Below, one piece after another: positions 32,892 to 42,708 of a DNA stretch of 64,000 bases. Made by a program: the position numbers and the translations under genes. The DNA is from Bradyrhizobium diazoefficiens USDA 110 (GTDB taxonomy: Bacteria > Pseudomonadota > Alphaproteobacteria > Rhizobiales > Xanthobacteraceae). The stretch spans positions 6,062,001 through 6,126,000 of the forward strand of contig NC_004463.1 of the NCBI RefSeq assembly GCF_000011365.1, given 5' to 3'. The notes beneath the pieces were generated by a model. The model saw only the letters and a list, made by a program, of their open reading frames with translations. It was not told the origin of the DNA and did not search any database. Positions within the stretch are counted from its first letter, which is position 1. Each line of letters opens with the position of its first letter.

Positions 32892-33077
32892 GCAACTGCA
32901 TGTAGAGCCGGCTTGCCGCCTGTTAAAGGCCGCTGCCCGAAATAGTTGGTGCAAGGCCGCAGCTTTTGCGTGCCACTTTCTTGGAAATGCCGGATTGCGC
33001 AGGCCGAATCGCCTGATATATCGCTCGTTCCCGCTTACCTGCGCTCGTTCGCAGGAGTGAGCTTCAGGAGAAAAGCA

Positions 33078-35120
33078 ATGACCGACCAGCCCAAATCCGA
33101 ATCCGGCTTCCAGTACAGCCTCTCGAATCTGAAGCCCGTGACCCCCGCAGCCAAAGTCACCCTCACCTTCCCCGACGGCGCCCGGCGCGAATACGACAAG
33201 AGCATCACCGGCCTCGAGATCGCCAAGGGCATCTCGCCGTCGCTGGCCAAGCGCACGGTCGCGATGGCGCTCGACGGCGTGGTCGCCGACCTCGACGATC
33301 CCATCGAAGCCGATGCCAAGATCGAGCTGATCAACCGCGACGATCCGCGCGCGCTGGAGCTGATCCGCCACGACTGCGCGCACGTGCTCGCCGAAGCCGT
33401 GCAGACGCTGTGGCCGGGCACCCAGGTCACCATCGGTCCGGTGATCGAGAACGGCTTCTATTACGACTTCTTCCGCAACGAGCCGTTCACGCCGGAAGAC
33501 TTTGCCGCGATCGAGAAGAAGATGCGCGAGATCATCGCGCGCGACAAACCCTTCACGAAAGAGGTTTGGGATCGCGAAAAGACCAAGCAGGTGTTCCGCG
33601 ACAAGGGCGAGGCGTTCAAGGTCGAGCTGGTCGACGCCATTCCCGGCAACGAGCCGATCAAGATCTACTACCAGGGCGACTGGTTCGATCTGTGCCGCGG
33701 CCCGCACATGACCTCGACCGGCAAGGTCGGCAATGCCTTCAAGCTGATGAAGGTGGCCGGCGCCTATTGGCGCGGCGATTCCAACAACCCGATGCTGACC
33801 CGCATCTACGGCACCGCCTTCGCCAAGCAAGAGGACCTCGACGCCTACCTCAAGCAGATCGAGGAGGCCGAAAAGCGCGACCATCGCAAGCTCGGGCGCG
33901 AGCTCGACCTCTTCCATTTCCAGGAGGAAGGTCCGGGCGTCGTGTTCTGGCATCCGAAGGGCTGGACCATCTTCCAGCAGCTGATCGCCTATATGCGCCG
34001 CCGCCTGACCGGCGACTACAGCGAGGTCAATGCGCCGCAGATCCTCGACAAGGTTTTGTGGGAGACCTCGGGCCATTGGGGCTGGTACCGCGAAAACATG
34101 TTCGCGGCGCAGTCGGCCGGCGACGAGGCCGAGGACAAGCGCTGGTTCGCTCTGAAACCGATGAACTGCCCGGGCCATGTGCAGATCTTCAAGCACGGCC
34201 TCAAGAGCTACCGCGACCTGCCCTTGCGGCTCGCCGAGTTCGGCGTGGTGCATCGCTATGAGCCATCCGGCGCCATGCACGGCCTGATGCGCGTGCGCGG
34301 CTTCACCCAGGACGATGCGCACATCTTCTGCACCGAGGACCAGCTCGCCGAGGAATGCCTGAAGATCAACGATCTCATCCTGTCGACTTACGCGGATTTC
34401 GGCTTCACCGGCGATCTCACCGTGAAACTGTCGACCCGGCCCGACAAGCGCGTCGGCACGGATGCGATGTGGGATCACGCCGAGCGCGTGATGGCGACGG
34501 TGCTGCGCGAGATCCAGTCGCAGAACAACCACATCAAGACCGAGATCAACCCGGGCGAAGGCGCGTTCTACGGGCCGAAGTTCGAATATGTGCTGCGCGA
34601 CGCCATCGGCCGCGACTGGCAGTGCGGCACCACGCAGGTGGACTTCAACCTGCCGGAGCGGTTCGGTGCGTTCTACATCGACCATGACGGCGGCAAGAAA
34701 CCGCCGGTGATGGTGCATCGCGCGATCTGCGGCTCGATGGAGCGCTATATCGGCATCCTGATCGAGCACTATGCCGGCAATTTCCCGCTCTGGCTCTCGC
34801 CGGTGCAGGCCGTGGTCACGACCATCACCTCCGAGGGCGACGAGTACGCCAAGCAGGTCCTGGAGCAGGCCCGGCGCGCGGGGCTTCGGGTCGAGATCGA
34901 CCTGCGCAACGAGAAGATCAACTACAAGGTCCGCGAGCACTCGCTGGCCAAGATCCCGGCACTGCTCGTGGTCGGCAAGAAGGAGGCCGAGACGCATTCG
35001 GTCTCCGTCCGCCGGCTCGGCAGCGACGGCCAGAAGGTGATGACGACCGCCGAGGCGATCGCCGCCTTGGTCGAGGAAGCGACCCCGCCCGATGTCGTGC
35101 GGGCACGGGGCATCGTTTAG
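33078..35120 (+). CDS. thrS: Threonyl-tRNA synthetase
   Basis: Charges tRNA-Thr. 680 aa with the standard order: TGS domain (about 26-85), editing domain with H98-x-x-x-H102 (RHDCAHVL), class II catalytic core with [30 protein letters not shown] and [12 protein letters not shown], and the anticodon-binding domain (about 580-670). ATG 33078 after AGGAGAAAAGCA. There is no T-box upstream, as expected for proteobacteria. A GC-rich stem with no U-run follows at about 35146. Its tRNA substrate, tRNA-Thr(TGT), is at 1033 in this window. Confidence 0.97.
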   Translation: MTDQPKSESGFQYSLSNLKPVTPAAKVTLTFPDGARREYDKSITGLEIAKGISPSLAKRTVAMALDGVVADLDDPIEADAKIELINRDDPRALELIRHDCAHVLAEAVQTLWPGTQVTIGPVIENGFYYDFFRNEPFTPEDFAAIEKKMREIIARDKPFTKEVWDREKTKQVFRDKGEAFKVELVDAIPGNEPIKIYYQGDWFDLCRGPHMTSTGKVGNAFKLMKVAGAYWRGDSNNPMLTRIYGTAFAKQEDLDAYLKQIEEAEKRDHRKLGRELDLFHFQEEGPGVVFWHPKGWTIFQQLIAYMRRRLTGDYSEVNAPQILDKVLWETSGHWGWYRENMFAAQSAGDEAEDKRWFALKPMNCPGHVQIFKHGLKSYRDLPLRLAEFGVVHRYEPSGAMHGLMRVRGFTQDDAHIFCTEDQLAEECLKINDLILSTYADFGFTGDLTVKLSTRPDKRVGTDAMWDHAERVMATVLREIQSQNNHIKTEINPGEGAFYGPKFEYVLRDAIGRDWQCGTTQVDFNLPERFGAFYIDHDGGKKPPVMVHRAICGSMERYIGILIEHYAGNFPLWLSPVQAVVTTITSEGDEYAKQVLEQARRAGLRVEIDLRNEKINYKVREHSLAKIPALLVVGKKEAETHSVSVRRLGSDGQKVMTTAEAIAALVEEATPPDVVRARGIV

Positions 35121-35145
35121 AACCTGCCACTGAACTTGACTAACA

Positions 35146-35169
35146 GGGCGCGCCTACCGGCGCGCTCTG
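35146..35169 (+). terminator. GC-rich hairpin after thrS
   Basis: AGGGCGCGCC-TACC-GGCGCGCTCT: ten paired positions with one G-T pair. There is no U-run, so intrinsic termination is uncertain. Confidence 0.35.
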
Positions 35170-35235
35170 CGCGTCTGCGCAGCAAGGTGGCCGCCTCAGA
35201 GCGCGATACCAGCCCGACTTCCGGAGCACTACCCC

Positions 35236-35292
35236 ATGAATTGGGGATACCGACGTACCGGGCTCCGCGCGAACATTGGTCATGTTTGGTGA
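35236..35292 (+). CDS. Possible 18-aa leader peptide overlapping the adhesin start
   Basis: ATG 35236 with CCGGAG 11 nt upstream, ending in TGA at 35290-35292, just inside the adhesin gene (start 35282), in another frame. It would encode MNWGYRRTGLRANIGHVW. The adhesin itself lacks a good ribosome-binding site, so translation could be coupled through this short frame. I have no evidence beyond this geometry. Confidence 0.25.
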   Translation: MNWGYRRTGLRANIGHVW

Positions 35293-37570
35293 ACTCGATA
35301 CGAATTTGCGAGCCGAGGCCGAGGCGGCCGGGTTTCGGCGGCCGGCTTCAGGTGCCGTCGTCGCCCTTGTCATGTTCGCACTCGGGTTCATTGTCTTTCC
35401 CGAAGCTGTCTACGCCGAAACCTGCCTGCTCGATTCCGGCAGTGGCAGCGCGCCCGTTGCCGATTCATTCGCTTGTGGCAACGCTGCATCCGCTTCGGCT
35501 TCCAGCAGTACGGCAGTGGGGAACCATGCAGATGCCGCGGGAGCCTATAGTGTCGCGGTCGGTTTTCTGAGTAGTGCGTCGCAAAGCCACGCCACCGCGG
35601 TCGGAGCGACGAGCAATGCCAGCGGGCCGGATTCGACGGTGGTGGGCTACGGAAGCGAGGCGACAGCAGCGCAGACTTCCGCCTTCGGCTCCTACAGCAG
35701 CGCGACCGCCCAGCAAGCCTCGGCTTTCGGTAATTCGAGCACAGCGAGCGGGACACAGTCCTCCGCCTTCGGCGCTTCAAGCACAGCGACTGGCGTAGCC
35801 TCCGTCGCCGTTGGCTACGCCGCGAGCGCCAGTGGTGACTACGCCATTGCGTTCGGCCGGCAGAGTCAGGCAACGATGCAGAGCGCGCTGGCGATCGGGC
35901 AGAGCGCCGAGGCAACCGGAGCGGACAGCGTCGCACTCGGCTCGGATGCGCTTGCCGACAATTCAGGCGCAATCGCAATCGGCAGTTCCGCCCAAGCCCA
36001 TCTCGCCGGAACCGCTGTCGGACGGACGGCGCACGCCTATGGCGACTACAGTACGGCCGTCGGGCAAGCCGCGGCGGCAACCGGCCAGGGGAGTTCGGCC
36101 TACGGCTACACAAGTGTCGCGGGCGCCACAGCTGCGTCGGCATTTGGCTGGAACGCGCGCGCCAACGCCGTGGACTCGACCGCTCTTGGTTTCAATACAA
36201 ATGTTTCAGCGGCGGCAATTTCGGGCGTCGCCATCGGTGAAGGTGCGCAAACGACTGCATCCAACGCGGTTGCGCTCGGTTCCAAGTCCGTCGCCAATGT
36301 CGCAAACACGATCTCGGTCGGCTCGGCCGGCAAAGAGCGCAGGATCGTCAATGTCGCCGCCGGCACGCTGTCTTCCACCAGCACCGATGTCGTCAATGGC
36401 GGCCAGCTCTACACTGCAAACCAGAGGATCGCCGCAGCATTCGGCACAACGCTCGATGCCGGCGGACAGATGGTTGCGCCGAGCTACATGATCCAGGGCG
36501 TCTCCTACAACAACGTCGGCAGCGCGTTCTCTGCCGTGAACGCTGCACTAAGCAGCACGGCGACCAGCATCAGCAACTTGCAGACGCAGATCGACAACGG
36601 GTCGATCGGCCTCGTGCAGCAGAATTCGTCGACTAAAGTCATCGGTATCGGCAGCAGCACGGATGGCACCGTGGTCGACGTGTCGGGCACATCGGGCAAC
36701 CGCACCGTGACTGGCGTCGCCGCGGGCGCCGTTGACGCGACCAGCACCGACGCCGTCAACGGCAGCCAGCTCTACGCCACGAACCAGACGGTTGCCTCGC
36801 TGAGTGCGACGGTGGCCGGCATCGCCGGGACAACTCAATACACCAAGGTCAACAGCGCTGGCGCAGCGGCCAACGCCTCCGGTACCGATGCGATCGCGAT
36901 CGGCGGCAATGCGCAGGCTACCCAGTCCGGCTCGATCGCAATTGGGTTGAATTCCGCCTCGACCGGCACCAATGCGATTGCGATCGGCACCGGTGCGGTG
37001 GCAACCGGCTCGGTAGCCGTCGGCGCAGCAGCCTCCGCAGGCAATGGCGGCGCGGCCTTCGGCGACGGTGCGGTTGCGACGGGCTCGAACTCGGCCGCGT
37101 TGGGCACCAATGCCTCGGCAACCGCGGCCAACTCAGTGGCGATCGGCACAGGCTCGACCAACACCGTCGCCAACACCGTGTCGTTCGGCTCGGCCGGCAA
37201 TGAGCGCCGCCTCACCAATGTCGCCGCCGGCGTCAACCAGACCGATGCAGTCAATGTCGGCCAGCTCCAGTCGGCTGTCGCAGGCTTCCAGTCGCAGATC
37301 GGCAGCCTGCAAAGCGAGATCACCGCCAACCAGCAGGAGGCCCGGCGCGGCATCGTCGCCGCGGTGTCAGCCGCACCGGTGCTGATGCCGTCGGCGCGTG
37401 GCAGGACCACAGTCGCAGTGAACGCCGGATATTATCGCGGCCAATCCGGCGTGGGCATCGGCATCTCACATCGCCTGGACTGGACGACGCCGACGGTGCT
37501 GTTTGGCGGCTATTCCAATGGCGGTGGAAGCGAGCATATCGGCCGCGCCGGCATGGCGGTCGAGTTCTGA
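35282..37570 (+). CDS. Trimeric autotransporter adhesin, YadA type, 762 aa
   Basis: Long signal region (about 1-45, core VVALVMFALGFIVF, cut after VYA). Head: some 20 YadA-like beta-roll repeats of 14 residues with S-x-A-x-G pattern (for example SSASQSHATAVGATSNASG, SLGSDALADNSGAIAIG-like). Necks/stalk: RRIVNVAAGTLSSTSTDVVN, RTVTGVAAGAVDATSTDAVN and RRLTNVAAGVNQTDAVNVGQ. C-terminal membrane anchor of about 70 residues ending GRAGMAVEF. Three chains form a lollipop on the cell surface that sticks to hosts or to other cells. The head continues after the first two necks, so there are two head blocks. Confidence 0.92.
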   Translation: MFGELDTNLRAEAEAAGFRRPASGAVVALVMFALGFIVFPEAVYAETCLLDSGSGSAPVADSFACGNAASASASSSTAVGNHADAAGAYSVAVGFLSSASQSHATAVGATSNASGPDSTVVGYGSEATAAQTSAFGSYSSATAQQASAFGNSSTASGTQSSAFGASSTATGVASVAVGYAASASGDYAIAFGRQSQATMQSALAIGQSAEATGADSVALGSDALADNSGAIAIGSSAQAHLAGTAVGRTAHAYGDYSTAVGQAAAATGQGSSAYGYTSVAGATAASAFGWNARANAVDSTALGFNTNVSAAAISGVAIGEGAQTTASNAVALGSKSVANVANTISVGSAGKERRIVNVAAGTLSSTSTDVVNGGQLYTANQRIAAAFGTTLDAGGQMVAPSYMIQGVSYNNVGSAFSAVNAALSSTATSISNLQTQIDNGSIGLVQQNSSTKVIGIGSSTDGTVVDVSGTSGNRTVTGVAAGAVDATSTDAVNGSQLYATNQTVASLSATVAGIAGTTQYTKVNSAGAAANASGTDAIAIGGNAQATQSGSIAIGLNSASTGTNAIAIGTGAVATGSVAVGAAASAGNGGAAFGDGAVATGSNSAALGTNASATAANSVAIGTGSTNTVANTVSFGSAGNERRLTNVAAGVNQTDAVNVGQLQSAVAGFQSQIGSLQSEITANQQEARRGIVAAVSAAPVLMPSARGRTTVAVNAGYYRGQSGVGIGISHRLDWTTPTVLFGGYSNGGGSEHIGRAGMAVEF

Positions 37571-37584
37571 CGTTGGTGCCGCAG

Positions 37585-37938
37585 ATGAAGCTTCCCTTCC
37601 CGGCCTTCGTGCTGGCCGCAGTCGTGCTCGGCTCCCGCCCTGTCGTCGCGCAACAGCCGCAACAACCGCCGCCGCAACAATTCCAGCCATCGGGCGAATG
37701 GGCCAAGCTTCCGCGCATGCAATTGGAACGGCAATTCGCCGGCCCGCTCCAGGATACGGTGGTCCAGCGCTTGCGCGATCCGGTCGACGGCACCATCTGC
37801 TATGTGTATCTGCCGATCTCGGCGCCGCACTCGCCGACGACGGCAACGGGTTTCGTACAATACGGCCCGAACGGCATCGGTAGCATCAACTGTATGCCGG
37901 GCACGCCAGCTGTCGCTGCGCCGACGAGGCACAAATAG
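37585..37938 (+). CDS. Small exported partner of the adhesin, 117 aa
   Basis: Starts 14 bp after the adhesin stop and so is co-transcribed. Signal peptide MKLPFPAFVLAAVVLGSRPVVA, then a Gln/Pro-rich stretch and a compact domain: LERQFAGPLQDTVVQRLRDP, GTICYVYLPISAPHSP, GFVQYGPNGIGSINC. Two cysteines can pair. Several trimeric adhesins are followed by small periplasmic helpers (as SadB for SadA), but this protein is not one I recognise. Start ATG 37585; TTG 37573 and GTG 37576 are alternatives. Confidence 0.65.
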   Translation: MKLPFPAFVLAAVVLGSRPVVAQQPQQPPPQQFQPSGEWAKLPRMQLERQFAGPLQDTVVQRLRDPVDGTICYVYLPISAPHSPTTATGFVQYGPNGIGSINCMPGTPAVAAPTRHK

Positions 37939-38036
37939 GCCCCGATCACAATCGGTCTAAATGAGCCTGTTCAGTCTCGTGGCCGGGAGGATCGCATGCT
38001 ATGCGGTGCCCAATTGGTTCCATGAGAGAGACGCCC

Positions 38037-38600
38037 GTGCCCGACGCCATCGAACTCCTGAAGACCCGCCGCTCGGTCAAGCCGCGCGAGATGACCGGGC
38101 CCGGCCCTTCGGAGGCCGAGCTCGAGACGATCCTCACCATCGGCGCGCGCGTGCCGGATCACGGCAAGCTCGCGCCCTGGCGCTTCATCATTTTCGAAGG
38201 CGATGCGCGCCAGCGCGCCGGCGAGGTGATTGCGAAGGTCTTTGCGCGGAAGAATCCGGGCGCGCCGGCGGCCGATGTCGAGATCGAGCGGAAACGGCTC
38301 ACCGATGCCCCGCTCGTGATCGGCATCGTCAGCTTCACCAGGCCGCATCCGAAGGTACCGGCCTTCGAGCAGGAACTGTCGGCGGGCGCCAGCGCCATGA
38401 ACATCGTCACGGCCGCGACCGCGCTCGGCTACGGCGCATGCTGGCTGACCGGCTGGTTCTCGTTCGACCGCGACGTGCTCGACGGCCTCGGCCTCAAGCC
38501 GGACGAAAAGCTCGCCGGCTTCATCCACATCGGCACGCCGACCAAGCCGAGCGAGGACCGTCCGCGACCGTTCCTTTCGGAAATCGTGACACGATTTTGA
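38037..38600 (+). CDS. Nitroreductase family flavoprotein, 187 aa
   Basis: FMN-dependent NAD(P)H oxidoreductase of the NfsB/RutE-like fold. N-terminal signature LLKTRRSVKPREM (binds FMN phosphate); VPDHGKLAPWRFIIFEGDAR; and the segment AGASAMNIVTAATALGYGAC, then WLTGW near residue 137. It reduces nitro groups, quinones or similar; the true substrate is unknown. GTG 38037 is preferred over ATG 38022 since GAGAGA lies 6 nt upstream of it. It is followed by a Tat-like serine hydrolase. Confidence 0.87.
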   Translation: MPDAIELLKTRRSVKPREMTGPGPSEAELETILTIGARVPDHGKLAPWRFIIFEGDARQRAGEVIAKVFARKNPGAPAADVEIERKRLTDAPLVIGIVSFTRPHPKVPAFEQELSAGASAMNIVTAATALGYGACWLTGWFSFDRDVLDGLGLKPDEKLAGFIHIGTPTKPSEDRPRPFLSEIVTRF

Positions 38601-38663
38601 TCGATGACATGTTGACGCCCTGAATATCTTGCGGCTTTGATCCCGGCGAGGGAGGGAGCCCAG

Positions 38664-39932
38664 ATGAAGCGGCGTGAATTTCTGGTCGGAGCCGCGCTGC
38701 TCGCCGGCACCATGGCGCGAAGCCGGGCCGCCGATATCCCTGCACCTGCGCCCGAAGGGCTCGACCGCATCACGGCGTTCTTCGACAGCGAAGTGACGAG
38801 CGGCCGGTTGCCGGGCGCCGTGATCATGGTCCAGCAGCACGGCAAGCCGGTCTATCTGAAGACATTCGGCGTGCGCGACGTCAGGACGGGCCTCGCCATG
38901 ACGCCGGATACGATCTTCGCCATCCACTCGATGACGAAGCCGATCACCTGCCTCGGCGCGATGATGCTGATCGACGAGGGCAAGCTTGCGCTTACCGATC
39001 CCGCATCGAAATACGTCCCCCTCTTCGCCGGCACCAAGGTGGGACTGGAGGTCACCGAGCCGGACGGCAAGCTGGAGCTGGACCTCGTGCCCCCGGTCCG
39101 TCCCGTCAACATCGAGGATCTGCTGCGACACACCTCGGGCATCAGCTACGATTATATCGGCGGCAAATGGGTCGAGCAGGCCTACAAGGCTGCCAACATT
39201 TTCGAGGATCCCTTCGACAACAGGAAATTCGCCGATCGCATCGCAAAATTGCCGCTGGCACGGCAGCCGGGAACGCTGTGGCGCTATGGCCATTCCACCG
39301 ACGTGCTCGGCGCGATCATCGAGATCATCTCGGGCCAGACCCTGTACGACTTCCTGAAGCAGCGCATCCTCGACCCGCTCGGCATGAGCAGCACCAAGTT
39401 TGCACTCGCGACGGAAGACGAACTGGCTCGGATGGCGCGGCCGCTGCCGAACGATTACATCCTGCTCGCCGCCGAGCGCGACCGGCTCGACCATCCCGAA
39501 TGGCAGTCCGGCGGTGGCGGCCTGCTCTCGACCATCAACGACTATCAGCGCTTCTCGCAGATGCTGCTCAACCGCGGTGAGTTCGAGGGCAGGCGTTACC
39601 TCAGCCCGGCCGCCTTCAAGGCCATGACGACCGATCACGTCGGTCCCGGCTCCGGCGTCGGACGCGACTATTTCTATTTCCCGGGTGACGGCTTCGGCTA
39701 TGGCTACGGCCTTGCGGTGCGCACCGATCCCGGCAACGCAAAACCGCCGCCGCCGGGCTCGATCGGCGAGTTGAAATGGGACAGTGGCAGCGGCACCTAT
39801 TTCGGCGTCGATCCCAAGCTCGACATGGTCTACCTGATGATGCAGCAGACCCAGAACGAACGCAGCCGCATCACGCCCGCCTTCAAGGCGCTGGTCTACG
39901 ACTGCTTTCCACCCGCGTTACGCCGCCCGTGA
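38664..39932 (+). CDS. Exported serine hydrolase, beta-lactamase class C fold
   Basis: ATG 38664 after GGGAGGGAGCCCAG. The start MKRREFLVGAALLAGTMA has a twin-arginine (RR) motif, so export folded through Tat is likely. Active-site motifs: S89-M-T-K92, then Y208-G-H in WRYGHSTDVLG; the third box is GSGTYFG-like. Esterases of family VIII and EstB-like enzymes share this set. It is 422 aa. Second enzyme of this fold in the window (first at 10944); the two differ in location. Its 3-prime end overlaps that of the GGDEF-EAL gene by 15 bp. Confidence 0.83.
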   Translation: MKRREFLVGAALLAGTMARSRAADIPAPAPEGLDRITAFFDSEVTSGRLPGAVIMVQQHGKPVYLKTFGVRDVRTGLAMTPDTIFAIHSMTKPITCLGAMMLIDEGKLALTDPASKYVPLFAGTKVGLEVTEPDGKLELDLVPPVRPVNIEDLLRHTSGISYDYIGGKWVEQAYKAANIFEDPFDNRKFADRIAKLPLARQPGTLWRYGHSTDVLGAIIEIISGQTLYDFLKQRILDPLGMSSTKFALATEDELARMARPLPNDYILLAAERDRLDHPEWQSGGGGLLSTINDYQRFSQMLLNRGEFEGRRYLSPAAFKAMTTDHVGPGSGVGRDYFYFPGDGFGYGYGLAVRTDPGNAKPPPPGSIGELKWDSGSGTYFGVDPKLDMVYLMMQQTQNERSRITPAFKALVYDCFPPALRRP

Positions 39933-42380
39933 GGCGCGCTGGCCGAAATCGGCCAGCAGCTTTTCGATCTCGGCGGCGGGCCGCGCCGCGCTGAACAGAA
40001 AGCCCTGCACCTCGTTGCAGCCTTCGGCGCGCAGCCAGTCGAGCTGGTCCTCGGTCTCGACGCCCTCCGCAGTCGTGGTGATGTTGAGGCTGCGGCCGAG
40101 CCCCGAGATCGCACGCACGATCGCGACGCAATCGGGCCGCTGCGCCAGGTCCTTGACGAAGGAGCGGTCGATCTTGATCTTGTCGAAGGGGAAGCTGCGG
40201 AGATAGCTGAGGCTGGAATAGCCGGTGCCGAAATCATCCATGGAGATGCCGACGCCGAACTCGCGCAGCTGATGCAGAATCGCGAGATTGGCATCGGTCT
40301 CGGCCAGGAAGATCGACTCGGTGATCTCCAGTTCGAGCCGCTTCGGCGACAGGCCGGACTGCGCCAGCGCCGAGATCACGACCTGCACCAGGTTGCGGCT
40401 GCGGAATTGCGCCGGCGACAGATTGACCGCGACCTTGACGTCGACGGGCCATTTCACCGCCTCGGCGCAGGCCTCGCGCAGCACCCATTCGCCGAGCTGG
40501 GTGATCAGGCCGATGTCCTCGGCGACCGGGATAAACTCCGCCGGCGAGATCATGCCCTTGTCGGGGTGACGCCAGCGCAGCAGCGACTCGAAGCCGGAGA
40601 TGCGGTCGGAGGCGATCGACACCAGCGGCTGATAGTGCAGCTCGAACTCGCCGTTGGCGAAGGCGCGGCGCAGATCGAGCTCCATGTCGCGGCGCTTCTG
40701 CGCCTGGAGGTCCATCTCGCGCTCGAAGAAATGGTGCACGCCGCCGCCGTCGGACTTGGCCCGGTACAGCGCCATGTCGGCGTTGCGCATCAACTCCTCC
40801 GACGTCACGCCGTCGCCGGGCGACAGCGCGATTCCGATGCTGGCGCCGATCACCATCTCCTGGCCGTCGATCTCGTAGGGCGCCCTCAGCATGTCGATCA
40901 ACAGGGCCGCGCAGGCGCTGGCCTCGTTCGGCGAGACGTCGGCCGCCAGGATCACGGCGAACTCGTCGCCGCCGAGCCGGGCTGCGAGATTGGCGCCGCG
41001 GACCGCGGTGGTCAGGCGCTCGGCGACCTCCTTCAACAGGCGGTCGCCCGCCGGATGCCCGAAGGAATCGTTGATGTTCTTGAACAGGTCGAGATCGATG
41101 TAGAGCACGCCGACCCGCTTTCCGCCGGCCTGGTCGAGCGCCTGCTTCAGGCGCTGCTGGAAATATTCGCGGTTCGGCAGGTCGGTGAGCCCGTCGTGGT
41201 GCGCCATGTGGGCGATGCGCGCCTCGGCTTTGCGCCGTTCGGTGATGTCGACCACCGCGACCAGATAGCCGTCGCGGTCGTCGAAGGCCACGCGACGGCC
41301 GAAGGTGAGCACCTCGATCTCGCTGCCGTCGGCACGCAGGTGCCGCCAGTTGCGCGAGGAATGATAGGTGTCGCCGACACGATCGAGCGCTTCGGCGTGG
41401 CTGTCCCACTCGTCCTCCGGCCAGATCTCGTGCAGCTTCATGCGCAGGAAGGCGGCACGGCTGTAGCCGTAATGCTGGACCGCGGCATCGTTGACGCCGA
41501 GGAACTGCTTGGTCTCGGCGTCGAACACCCACATCGGCATCGGGTTGTTGTCGAACAGCAGCCGGAACGAGGCGTCGCGCCGCTTCAACGCGGTGACGTC
41601 GGAGATCGTCAGCGAGAGCACGTCGGCGAAGGCGGTGGCGCTGAGCCGGAGATGCCGGCCATCGTGCTCGATCTCGAGCTGTTCGCCGCGGCCGCCGCGG
41701 ACGGCCTTGAGCAGGAATTCCATGATGTCGGACGCAGCCAGCAGGGTGTTGCCCTCGCCGATCCGGCGCCACAGCAGGCCGGCACTCGCGACCTTCAGCA
41801 GCGTGGCGGCGCTCTGGTTGTGATGCACGATCTGGAGATCGAACGGCTTGCCGCCGGCATCGCGCAGCGTCGCCAGCGAGATCACCGCGTCGTCGGTCGA
41901 GGCGAAAATCGCATCCAGCAGATTGTATTGCGTGCCGCGCTCGTTGACATAGGCGCCGACCAGCGTCGCGCCCCAGCGCGAGGCGGTCGGCAGCGCCAGC
42001 ACATCGTAGGTCCTGACCATGCCGTCGCGCACGCAATGCGCGCTCGCCTGGTGCGGCCGTCCGTTCGCAAGCGCGCTCGCCGCCGCTTCCGACAGCGCCG
42101 TGGCGCAATCGGGCGAGAGCTCGGCGACGGGGATGTCCCAGCGCTCCTCGCCGAGCCATTTCTGCACGTAGCGTCCGCTGCGCGATAGCTCGAGCGCACC
42201 GTCGTTCTTCAGCAGTGCGATATGGTCGGCGAGCCGGCCGAGGCTGCCGAGCATCACGTCCTCGTAGCGCGGCAGCCGTTCGCCCGGCTTCAACGCGGCG
42301 CGCCATTTGCGCTGAAGCACCGGGATGTCGTCAAACATTTCGGCGGCCGGTTTTCCCGGCATCTTCTTCGCGGCACTCAT
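39918..42380 (-). CDS. PAS-GGDEF-EAL cyclic-di-GMP protein, 820 aa
   Basis: N-terminal sensor region with two PAS-like parts (about 20-130 and 270-385, the latter with FDNNPMPMWVFDAETKQFLG), then GGDEF domain (about 400-560) with intact GGDEF at 470-474, then EAL domain (about 575-815). The signature reads E-S-L (598-600), with NLSPAQFR, ELEITES, DDFGTGYSSL and AEGVET all present, so phosphodiesterase activity is likely. The inhibitory I-site RxxD is changed to R-G-A-N (461-464). It can both make and break c-di-GMP. ATG 42380 chosen (GGGGACTGCG upstream); GTG 42425 and ATG 42410 are alternatives. Confidence 0.9.
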   Translation of the reverse strand: MSAAKKMPGKPAAEMFDDIPVLQRKWRAALKPGERLPRYEDVMLGSLGRLADHIALLKNDGALELSRSGRYVQKWLGEERWDIPVAELSPDCATALSEAAASALANGRPHQASAHCVRDGMVRTYDVLALPTASRWGATLVGAYVNERGTQYNLLDAIFASTDDAVISLATLRDAGGKPFDLQIVHHNQSAATLLKVASAGLLWRRIGEGNTLLAASDIMEFLLKAVRGGRGEQLEIEHDGRHLRLSATAFADVLSLTISDVTALKRRDASFRLLFDNNPMPMWVFDAETKQFLGVNDAAVQHYGYSRAAFLRMKLHEIWPEDEWDSHAEALDRVGDTYHSSRNWRHLRADGSEIEVLTFGRRVAFDDRDGYLVAVVDITERRKAEARIAHMAHHDGLTDLPNREYFQQRLKQALDQAGGKRVGVLYIDLDLFKNINDSFGHPAGDRLLKEVAERLTTAVRGANLAARLGGDEFAVILAADVSPNEASACAALLIDMLRAPYEIDGQEMVIGASIGIALSPGDGVTSEELMRNADMALYRAKSDGGGVHHFFEREMDLQAQKRRDMELDLRRAFANGEFELHYQPLVSIASDRISGFESLLRWRHPDKGMISPAEFIPVAEDIGLITQLGEWVLREACAEAVKWPVDVKVAVNLSPAQFRSRNLVQVVISALAQSGLSPKRLELEITESIFLAETDANLAILHQLREFGVGISMDDFGTGYSSLSYLRSFPFDKIKIDRSFVKDLAQRPDCVAIVRAISGLGRSLNITTTAEGVETEDQLDWLRAEGCNEVQGFLFSAARPAAEIEKLLADFGQRASRAA

Positions 42381-42578
42381 CGCAGTCCCCAACGCACTTT
42401 CCGAGCGCATCCAATGCAGGTGCACTTAACGGCGTGTAAAGAGCGCGCGGGCGCGGGTTCCATTCGGCGATTATGACAGTTTTAAGTCAGGCGTTGGTTA
42501 GTAGCCGTTAGAGACTATGACGGTTTTGTTTTTGCGGGCTGAGCGATGAGATGGCGATAGCGTCGCGCCACTCTCAGT

Positions 42579-42598
42579 GTCCTGGCGAAAGCCAGGAC
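42579..42598. repeat. Hairpin GTCCTGGC-GAAA-GCCAGGAC
   Basis: Perfect 8-bp arms with a GAAA loop. The same motif, often written GTCCTGGCTTTCGCCAGGAC, is common between Bradyrhizobium genes. Confidence 0.7.
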
Positions 42599-42681
42599 CC
42601 ATACCCACCGAACTTGGTTGCTGCGAACGCTGGTGGCCACATCGCGCTTCGGCAACGCCGACCGGGGTGCGGAGGGATTCT

Positions 42682-42708
42682 GGATTGCTTCGCTGCGCTC
42701 GCAATGAC
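42682..42708. repeat. Palindromic repeat, family A (inverted half)
   Basis: GGATTGCTTCGCTGCGCTCG continued by CAATGAC, the reverse complement of the family A left arm at 16186. Confidence 0.75.

Noticed and set aside
32892..33077. A T-box or riboswitch ahead of thrS
   Set aside because: The 186 bp have no T-box sequence or specifier stem; T-boxes are not expected in this phylum.
31722..34997. A 1091-codon open frame antisense to thrS that runs into the MFS gene
   Set aside because: The part over thrS is a GC-rich shadow of a highly conserved synthetase; only the last 389 codons have transporter helices. Real start is 32891.
40272..42188. A 638-codon frame antisense to the GGDEF-EAL gene
   Set aside because: No motif and typical shadow composition; the opposite strand has intact GGDEF and EAL motifs.
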